A DNA stretch of 32,030 bases from Shewanella sp. CG12_big_fil_rev_8_21_14_0_65_47_15 (GTDB taxonomy: Bacteria; Pseudomonadota; Gammaproteobacteria; Enterobacterales; Shewanellaceae): NCBI RefSeq assembly GCF_002783505.1, contig NZ_PFGL01000063.1, positions 195,282-227,311 on the forward strand. Direction: 5' to 3'. The notes beneath the pieces were generated by a model that worked only from the letters and a program-made list of their open reading frames with translations, had not been told where the DNA came from and did not search any database. A program made the position numbers and the translations under genes. This document shows, piece by piece, positions 25,796 to 32,030 of this stretch. Every line of letters begins with the position of its first letter. Positions within the stretch are counted from its first letter, which is position 1.

Positions 25796-26431
25796 TTAGC
25801 TGGCTGGACAGTTGGTTTCTGTCACTGAATTGATAAAAATTTCTTCAACCGGCGTATAGGAGAAACCACCGCTGGTTTTCGTGGGCACTATGCTTATTTG
25901 ATCGACCACCTCCATCCCTTCAACGACTTTGCCAAAAACGGCAAAACCATAACTGCTGGCCGATGCATCCAGATCCGGATTATCTAAAATATTGATAAAG
26001 AACTGTGATGTTGCAGAATCAGGAACAGTCGTTCTCGCCATTGCAATTGTTCCGCGTTTATTGCTAATGCCGACCGCGGCCTCGTTGGCTATGGGAGCAT
26101 TGGTCGGTTTACTCTGTAATCCCGTCGTAAACCCGCCGCCTTGAATGACAAAATTATTGACCGCTCTATGGAATAAAGTGCCGTTATAGAATGACTTATC
26201 CACATACTGCTTAAAGTTTTTACCTGTGATCGGCATATTAGTTAGGTCAATCGCGAGGGTGATGTCGCCCTTCGATGTGCCCATTAAATAGCAGATATCG
26301 GCGGATAATGCGGGTGGGGTTGGATCCGGTGTCGGTATTGTCGGCGTCGAGTCTTCCTCGCTACTACCACCGCAAGCTGTTAACAGGAGTGTCAATCCAC
26401 TCGCAAAGAGCAGTCCTGTGAATGTTTTCAT
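25796..26431 (-). CDS. Cyclophilin-type peptidyl-prolyl isomerase lipoprotein
   Basis: 211 residues. A lipoprotein signal (MKTFTGLLFASGLTLLLTAC, lipobox LTAC) is followed by a Ser/Pro/Thr linker (about 22-42) and a cyclophilin domain: FHRAVNNFVIQGGGFTTGLQ, NKRGTIAMARTTVPDSATSQ, FFINILDNPDLD, YGFAVFGKVVEGMEVVDQI. These are the catalytic Arg (FHR), Gln (IQGG), and SQFFI blocks of PpiA/B. It should speed up proline isomerisation in the periplasm while tethered to a membrane. AAGGAT precedes the ATG. Confidence 0.92.
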   Translation of the reverse strand: MKTFTGLLFASGLTLLLTACGGSSEEDSTPTIPTPDPTPPALSADICYLMGTSKGDITLAIDLTNMPITGKNFKQYVDKSFYNGTLFHRAVNNFVIQGGGFTTGLQSKPTNAPIANEAAVGISNKRGTIAMARTTVPDSATSQFFINILDNPDLDASASSYGFAVFGKVVEGMEVVDQISIVPTKTSGGFSYTPVEEIFINSVTETNCPAS

Positions 26432-26967
26432 TTTATATCCTTATTTTTATTGAAATTTATTACAAATCCATCGACGGAGATAGCATAGGTTGTGAATACT
26501 GGACTCCAATAAGCATCGCTACATGTTGGACGTATGTTGCTTTTTTGTGGCTGAGGGAATGGTGACAGAAGTGGCTCGCATAATTCAAGGTAAAATTCTA
26601 ATTGATACAAAGTGTTGCAGCTTATTTATTGCTGTTTTATTAACCAGATTTCAAGAGGGGACAGGTTGAGACAGCGTGGTGATTGGTATCCGCCCTCCAT
26701 TGGGAGGCATTTACAGCATTAAAAATGCTCCCTTTAAGTTCATTGCACCTTTTTTAACCACTGCCTGCTTCAATCTAGTGCGTTAAGGCGGTTTTCTATC
26801 ACGGCAATAATTTTCAATATTCCAGGTTAAGTTATTCAAGTCACTGATTTATCAATTGTCTTCACTGTCATTTGGCTGACACAAATTTGTCGTCATGCTG
26901 TTATTTTGTGCTGGCATGGTTACTGCCTATCTAACGCTATGGATGAGCCGTCGCGGGGGCGACAAAT
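26432..26967. other. Divergent intergenic region before the glycogen operon
   Basis: About 535 bp. Promoters for the cyclophilin (minus) and malQ (plus) must lie here. A 60-codon open frame at 26428-26610 has no family character. No regulator site is recognised. Confidence 0.4.
26950..26963 (+). promoter_or_regulatory. Hairpin over the malQ ribosome binding site
   Basis: GTCGC, GGGG, GCGAC can form a 5-bp G/C-rich stem immediately before the malQ ATG (26968), with the only G-rich Shine-Dalgarno candidate in the loop. It may lower malQ translation. Confidence 0.35.
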
Positions 26968-29172
26968 ATGGGGCTGGAGAAGTTGCTGTATTTGCGAGGG
27001 GTTGGAGCGGACTTTACTGACTGCTTTGGCCAGTATATCCGCATTCCTGAGACGGATAGGCAAGGGATTTTGACTTGCATGCTAAAGGAAAAAAACGCCC
27101 TTGCCAGTGGTGAGACATGCACGCAGGCACAGCTAGCCTTACTCGGAGAGAGTGGGATTGAAGCCCAAATCCATCGGCTCGATGCGCAGCATTGGACTCA
27201 AGTTTTGCCCACATTTCATTGGTGTTATGTGGATGAGCCTTGGCTCAACCTCTATTTACCCCAGGATTATACTGGCGAGTTAGCTATCACTGTCGCTTGT
27301 GAACATGGTGAGTCTATTGCTTTTGATGTGCCATTCGCATTATTAAAGCCGATAGGTAACTACCGAATTCAACATGCCCTCTTCGGTGAGGGTCAGTATA
27401 TTCAGTATCGCCTCGATTTAGTTCATGACGACTTAGGTTTGGGGTATCACGGGATAGCGCTAAAGTTGAAGTCGCCATTAGCGGTCAGTCGCCAACGGAC
27501 TGAAAACCCTGTTCCCAAAGCCTTCCATGGCACTTTGATGGTGGCGCCTAGGGCGGCGTACCAAGGTGTGCTCAGTGCCACGCTCCAAGGAAAACGCCAT
27601 AAACCTTGGGGAGTGAGTGTTCAGCTATACAGTTTGCGCAGCGATAGCCAATGGGGCATGGGTGATTTTGGCGATCTTGAGGAGTTGATTGCTTTTCTTG
27701 CGAGTCATGGGGCTGATTTTATTCAGCTGAATCCACTGCATGCCCTCGATATCGCCGCGCCGGAACATCCTAGCCCCTACAGTCCATGCGATCGCCGCAG
27801 GCTTAACCCTTTATATATCCATTTGCAAAGCGTGCCCGAGTATGAACCGTTAGCCAGCGAGTTTACGTCATCGTGTTGGCAGGAGGCAATTGCTGCGCTC
27901 AACCGGAATAATTGGCTCGATTATCCCAAGGTGAGTGAGCTTAAGTACCGCGCCTTTGCCCGCTTATATGGCGTCTTTTGCGAAGTGCATTTAGCGAAGG
28001 AGACCCCGAGAGCAAAGCGTTTCAATGACTTTGTGGCCGAGCAGGGGGCCGCCTTAGTTGAATTTGCTCAAGCTGAATCCCTAAGAAGTCCAAGGGCGAT
28101 CGCCCAGGATGAGGGCTTCTACTTATATTTGCAGTTTGTTGCCGAAACCCAGCTGCAACTGTGTCAGTTAAGAGCCAAAGAAGCGGGGATGGGCATTGGG
28201 CTTATTCGGGATTTGGCCGTAGGCGCAGCGCTGCAAGGGGTTGAAGTTCAAGCAAATTCCGAACAGTTTTGCCTCAATGCCAGCATAGGTGCACCGCCGG
28301 ATCCCTTTGCCCCCCAAGGTCAGAATTGGGGATTGACCCCCCTCGATCCCGTCAAATTGAAACAGCATGATTACCGCCATTTTATTGAACTTATCCGTGC
28401 CAATATGGAGAACTGCGGGGCGCTACGCATCGATCATGTGATGGGTTTACTGCGTCTATGGTGGTGGCCGCTTGAAAAGCAGTTAGGTGGGGGGGCCTAT
28501 GTGTATTACCCCGTTGAAACTTTGCTGGCCATCGTATGCCTTGAGAGCCAGCGTGCCCGTTGCATTGTGATTGGTGAAGATCTAGGGCTAGTGCCACCGG
28601 ATATTATCCACCGCCTCTACCATGGGGGCATTTACTCCAACGAGTTGTTCTATTTTTGCAAAGAAGGTCAAGGCTTTAAATTACCGAGTCAGTACAAATC
28701 CCAGAGTCTAATGATGCTCGCAAACCACGATGTGCCGACTCTGGTCGCCTGGTGGTGTGGGAGCGATTTGCACTTAAGGCGGCAGCTCACCCTATTTGCC
28801 AGCGATGGGCAGCTAGATGAAGCCTTGACTGCGCGGGAATATGAGAAACAGCAGTTAGTGTCCCTGCTAATCCAGCAAAAGCTATTACCGGACTCTGCGG
28901 CCCAAGAGGTTGATATTAATGAGCTATTAACCGCTTGGATGACCCTTGGCGCCTCGGGTTGCAGTGCGCTCTATAGCGTGCAGTGGTGCGATCTTCTGGG
29001 CGATCGCCACGCGGTGAATATTCCAGGGACTTGGCTGGAATACCCTAACTGGCAACGGCGTTTGCCCCTTGGCGTCACGCAGGCTAAGACTCGGGGGGAA
29101 ATTCGCCAGCGCTTGCAGAATATTGCCAGCGCGCGGCAACTGTCCCTGCGAGCCACCCATTCACCCGATTGA
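26968..29172 (+). CDS. malQ: 4-alpha-glucanotransferase (amylomaltase)
   Basis: 734 residues (E. coli MalQ 694), glycoside hydrolase family 77. It transfers alpha-1,4-glucan segments between maltodextrins. The N-terminal about 150 residues are the MalQ-specific beta domain; the catalytic part starts near [20 protein letters not shown]. Catalytic residues: Asp489 in [15 protein letters not shown], Glu537 in [11 protein letters not shown] and Asp588 in [13 protein letters not shown]. It is the first gene of malQ-glgB-glgX: glgB begins 25 bp after its stop. The start chosen has a possible inhibitory hairpin just upstream. Confidence 0.96.
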   Translation: MGLEKLLYLRGVGADFTDCFGQYIRIPETDRQGILTCMLKEKNALASGETCTQAQLALLGESGIEAQIHRLDAQHWTQVLPTFHWCYVDEPWLNLYLPQDYTGELAITVACEHGESIAFDVPFALLKPIGNYRIQHALFGEGQYIQYRLDLVHDDLGLGYHGIALKLKSPLAVSRQRTENPVPKAFHGTLMVAPRAAYQGVLSATLQGKRHKPWGVSVQLYSLRSDSQWGMGDFGDLEELIAFLASHGADFIQLNPLHALDIAAPEHPSPYSPCDRRRLNPLYIHLQSVPEYEPLASEFTSSCWQEAIAALNRNNWLDYPKVSELKYRAFARLYGVFCEVHLAKETPRAKRFNDFVAEQGAALVEFAQAESLRSPRAIAQDEGFYLYLQFVAETQLQLCQLRAKEAGMGIGLIRDLAVGAALQGVEVQANSEQFCLNASIGAPPDPFAPQGQNWGLTPLDPVKLKQHDYRHFIELIRANMENCGALRIDHVMGLLRLWWWPLEKQLGGGAYVYYPVETLLAIVCLESQRARCIVIGEDLGLVPPDIIHRLYHGGIYSNELFYFCKEGQGFKLPSQYKSQSLMMLANHDVPTLVAWWCGSDLHLRRQLTLFASDGQLDEALTAREYEKQQLVSLLIQQKLLPDSAAQEVDINELLTAWMTLGASGCSALYSVQWCDLLGDRHAVNIPGTWLEYPNWQRRLPLGVTQAKTRGEIRQRLQNIASARQLSLRATHSPD

Positions 29173-29197
29173 ACCATTGATGAATTACGGAAGCAAA

Positions 29198-31420
29198 ATG
29201 ATGACTGAGGCTAATGCTTATTTTTATGACGGTGCCGAGGTGGCGCTGCTAAATGGTCAATACACGGATGTGTTTTCACTCTTAGGTATGCACAGTTCGC
29301 CGGATGGTAAGGGACTCATAGTACGTTGCTTTTTACGCAATGCCCTTAAGGTTGATGTGATAAGTCTTAAAGATGGCCGCAAAGTGGCGAGCCTGGATAG
29401 AGTCAATGAGCAGGGTCTGTTTGCGGGCACATTGGGGCGGCGGGTTAAGCCATTTCTCTATTGCTTAAGGGTGGAATATCCCCTATGCCAGTTAGAGATA
29501 GTTGACCCCTACCAATTTGGTTCTTTGCTCAGCGACGATGATGTTTATCTGTTTGGCGAAGGTAGCGCCGAGCGGGCCTACGGCTTTTTAGGGGCGAATT
29601 GGCGTTATGTGGATGGCATTGAAGGCGTGCATTTTTGTGTATGGGCGCCCAATGCGAAACGGGTTTCCCTCGTCGGGGATTTCAATCATTGGGATCATAC
29701 CCGCCATGTGATGCGCCAACATATCGCTAATGGCCTTTGGGAGCTATTTTTACCTAATGTGGTCGAAGGTGCGCACTATAAGTTTGATCTGGTTTATCAA
29801 AATGGTGAGCGTCACGCCAAAGCCGATCCTATGGCAACCCAAATGGAATGCGCGCCCCATAATGCGTCTATCGTGCCGCCTAAAGCCCATCACAGTTGGA
29901 ATGACACCGCTTGGATGAGCAAGCGGGCGGCAACGGCGTGGCATAAAGCGCCTATGTCTATCTATGAAGTGCACTTAGGTTCCTGGCGCCGCAAGGGGAG
30001 TCATGGCGAGCAATTCTTAGATTATCAAGATCTTATTGAACAGCTGATTCCCTATGTGAAGGCGCAAGGTTTTACCCATATCGAATTGATGCCGATCAGT
30101 GAATACCCCTTCGATGGCTCATGGGGTTATCAGCCCGTTGGCCTCTTTGCCCCGAGCCACAGATTCGGCGAGGCCAGTGGACTCAAGGCCTTTGTTGATG
30201 CCTGCCACCGGGCGGATATCGGCATTATTCTCGATTGGGTCGCGGCTCATTTTCCTAAGGATCCCCACGGCTTAGTGCGTTTTGACGGCACTTGTTTATA
30301 CGAGCATGAGGATCCCCGCAAGGGCACTCACCCCGACTGGGACACCCTGATCTACAACTATGACCGCGGTGAAGTGCGCAGTTTTTTACTGAGTAATGCC
30401 TGCTATTGGCTAAGGGAGTTTCATTTCGATGGCCTAAGGTTAGATGCAGTGTCTTCCATGTTGTACCTCGATTACAGCCGCGAACCGGGGCAATGGTTAC
30501 CCAATGCCTATGGCGGGCGGGAAAATCTTGAGGCCATCGATTTTCTGCAGGTACTTAATCAGCGTCTTTATCAAGCCTTTCCCGGTATTTGCATGATAGC
30601 CGAGGAGTCTACCGCCTTTGCGGGGGTGACTAAACCTACGGATCACCATGGTCTGGGCTTCGGCTTTAAGTGGAATATGGGCTGGATGAATGACAGTTTA
30701 AGTTATTTAGGGCGCGATCCTATTTATCGTCAATACCATCACCATCAACTGACCTTCAGCCTAATGTACGCCTACACTGAGCAGTTTATGTTGTCCGTCA
30801 GCCACGATGAAGTCGTGCACGGCAAGGGGTCACTGCTGCATAAAATCCCCGGCGATGATTGGCAAAAATTTGCCACTCTGCGTGCCTACTATGGCTTTAT
30901 GTGGGGACATCCGGGTAAGAAGCTCTTATTTATGGGCAGTGAGTTTGCCCAACATAACGAGTGGAATCATAACCACAGCTTAGACTGGCATCTACTGGCC
31001 TTTGAACCACACCAAGGGGTACAGCACTGGCTTCGCGATCTCAATCAGTTATATCGGCAAATGCCAGCGTTATCCGTACTGGATTATGACACTGCGGGGT
31101 TTCGTTGGCTCGATTGTGACAATGGTCGTGACAGCATTTTCACCTTCGTGCGTTATGGCTTAGCAGGGGATGCACCCCTCGTCTTTGTGATCAATATGAC
31201 GCCCACGGTTCACCAAGGGTTTCGCATCGGCTTACCCCAAGGCGGGGATTTTTGTGAATATCTCAACAGCGATAGCCATCTCTATGGTGGCTCTAATCAG
31301 GGCAATGCAGGCATAGTCGTGGCTGAGGCGCAGCCATGGCAGGGGATGGCGCAGAGTGCGCTGATTACAGTGCCGCCTCTGGGTTGTCTAGTCCTAGGCC
31401 CTGCAGCGGGCCGAGGTTAA
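29198..31420 (+). CDS. glgB: 1,4-alpha-glucan branching enzyme
   Basis: 740 residues from [12 protein letters not shown], with GGAAG just before; the frame is open further up inside malQ but that part is not family-like. It makes alpha-1,6 branches in glycogen (family GH13). Domain order: N-terminal CBM48-type region ([15 protein letters not shown] [34 protein letters not shown]), TIM barrel and C-terminal beta domain. Catalytic residues: Asp416 in [10 protein letters not shown], Glu469/470 in [11 protein letters not shown], and Asp in [14 protein letters not shown]. It is the second gene of the glycogen operon; glgX starts 6 bp after its stop. Confidence 0.96.
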   Translation: MMTEANAYFYDGAEVALLNGQYTDVFSLLGMHSSPDGKGLIVRCFLRNALKVDVISLKDGRKVASLDRVNEQGLFAGTLGRRVKPFLYCLRVEYPLCQLEIVDPYQFGSLLSDDDVYLFGEGSAERAYGFLGANWRYVDGIEGVHFCVWAPNAKRVSLVGDFNHWDHTRHVMRQHIANGLWELFLPNVVEGAHYKFDLVYQNGERHAKADPMATQMECAPHNASIVPPKAHHSWNDTAWMSKRAATAWHKAPMSIYEVHLGSWRRKGSHGEQFLDYQDLIEQLIPYVKAQGFTHIELMPISEYPFDGSWGYQPVGLFAPSHRFGEASGLKAFVDACHRADIGIILDWVAAHFPKDPHGLVRFDGTCLYEHEDPRKGTHPDWDTLIYNYDRGEVRSFLLSNACYWLREFHFDGLRLDAVSSMLYLDYSREPGQWLPNAYGGRENLEAIDFLQVLNQRLYQAFPGICMIAEESTAFAGVTKPTDHHGLGFGFKWNMGWMNDSLSYLGRDPIYRQYHHHQLTFSLMYAYTEQFMLSVSHDEVVHGKGSLLHKIPGDDWQKFATLRAYYGFMWGHPGKKLLFMGSEFAQHNEWNHNHSLDWHLLAFEPHQGVQHWLRDLNQLYRQMPALSVLDYDTAGFRWLDCDNGRDSIFTFVRYGLAGDAPLVFVINMTPTVHQGFRIGLPQGGDFCEYLNSDSHLYGGSNQGNAGIVVAEAQPWQGMAQSALITVPPLGCLVLGPAAGRG

Positions 31421-31426
31421 CAGGCT

Positions 31427-32030
31427 ATGGCAACCGAGGCTTGGCTGACATCGAAGCACCATTTCCCCTATGAACTCAGTGCAGGAAGCCCTTTTCCTCT
31501 CGGGGCAACTGTGGATGAGGGCGGGGTGAATTTTTCGTTATTCTCCGCCCATGCGACTGGGATCGAACTCTGCCTATTCGATGATGCAGGCCATAGCGAA
31601 ATCCACCGTATTGCCCTGAGTGAACAGACGCAGCAGATCTGGCATGGCTATGTGCACGGGCTTAAGGCCGGGCAACTGTATGGCTATCGGGTTTATGGTC
31701 CCTATGAACCGCAGCTCGGACACAGATTTAATCCCCATAAATTGTTGCTCGACCCCTATGCACGTCAGCTGGTTGGCGAGTATCAACACCATAGCGCTAA
31801 CTACGGCTATGAATTAAATAATAGTAGTGAAGACTTATCATTCAGTACCTTAGATAACGCGGCTTTTATGCCTAAGTGCAAAGTGGTGGATATTCGGCCA
31901 CTTATCGCTGCCGCCAAGGATTCGGCCATTCGACCACTCGTTCGCCGGCCATTAGAGCAAAGCATTATCTATGAGATGCATCTTAAGGGTTTTACGGCGG
32001 CGCATCCCGAGATTGACGATAAGCGGCGGG
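31427..32030 (+). CDS. glgX: Glycogen debranching enzyme, 5' part
   Basis: 201 codons are visible, starting MATEAWLTSKHHFPYELSAG and running off the right edge. The N-terminal CBM48/isoamylase-like region is recognisable: SPFPLGATVDEGGVNFSLFS, YGYRVYGPYEPQLGHRFNPH, KLLLDPYARQLVGEYQH, and the barrel entrance IIYEMHLKGFTAAHPEI. GlgX removes alpha-1,6 branches from limit dextrins during glycogen breakdown. Only 6 bp separate it from glgB, so it is translated from the same mRNA. The ATG follows an AGG (31422-31424) at close spacing. Confidence 0.93.
   Translation, partial: MATEAWLTSKHHFPYELSAGSPFPLGATVDEGGVNFSLFSAHATGIELCLFDDAGHSEIHRIALSEQTQQIWHGYVHGLKAGQLYGYRVYGPYEPQLGHRFNPHKLLLDPYARQLVGEYQHHSANYGYELNNSSEDLSFSTLDNAAFMPKCKVVDIRPLIAAAKDSAIRPLVRRPLEQSIIYEMHLKGFTAAHPEIDDKRR

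Noticed and set aside
25585..25833. 82-codon plus-strand open frame after adhB
   Set aside because: It runs through the 28-bp palindromic terminator and into the cyclophilin gene; no family character.
26428..26610. 60-codon minus-strand frame upstream of the cyclophilin
   Set aside because: Overlaps the start of the cyclophilin and its promoter region; composition not protein-like.
1..32030. CRISPR array, tRNA or rRNA genes
   Set aside because: No repeat-spacer pattern and no tRNA or rRNA sequence was seen; the only tRNA-like structure is the tmRNA.

Overview
The window is chromosomal DNA of a Shewanella species. Evidence is the gene order smpB/ssrA - ratA-rnfH - bamE - borosin pair - kefB-like - TonB receptor - aceBA - yciA-like - adhB - malQ-glgB-glgX, protein sequences that I recognise from memory as close to S. 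oneidensis MR-1, and multihaem/flavocytochrome genes of the anaerobic respiration type. No search was run; family names rest on motifs read by eye.

Region 1 (1 to about 7967) is an AT-rich genomic island lying against the 3' end of the tmRNA gene ssrA. Its tyrosine integrase (6540-7784, minus) faces ssrA, and the DNA between them holds repeated short boxes that look like integrase arm or operator sites. The cargo is an anaerobic-respiration set: a flavocytochrome-c-type flavoprotein (plus strand, cut by the window edge), a TetR-like regulator, and a minus-strand row of a broken flavoprotein (two frameshifts and a nonsense codon), a small tetrahaem cytochrome c split by a frameshift in an A8 run, and a TorF-type outer-membrane porin. 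An IS110-family transposase remnant and other decayed mobile DNA lie between cargo and integrase.

Region 2 (7968-10505) is backbone: tmRNA (ssrA) with its partner smpB, the overlapping ratA-rnfH pair, and bamE in convergent orientation, separated from rnfH by a 17-bp-stem bidirectional terminator.

Region 3 (10928-13774) is the most interesting stretch. A tetrapyrrole-methylase-fold enzyme and a 71-residue peptide match the split borosin system SonM/SonA of S. oneidensis, which alpha-N-methylates the peptide backbone. A membrane TPR-GGDEF diguanylate cyclase starts at a TTG directly abutting the precursor stop codon. Its reading frame is broken at a run of ten G; nine G would restore it.

Region 4 (14013-25553) carries a Kef-type cation/proton antiporter, a Fur-box-linked TonB siderophore receptor, the glyoxylate-shunt operon aceBA with candidate CRP and HexR sites upstream, a hotdog acyl-CoA thioesterase, a small lipoprotein made of three 11-residue repeats, an unknown 123-residue protein, and an iron alcohol dehydrogenase.

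Region 5 (25796-end) has a cyclophilin-type lipoprotein and the start of the glycogen operon malQ-glgB-glgX; glgX runs off the right edge.
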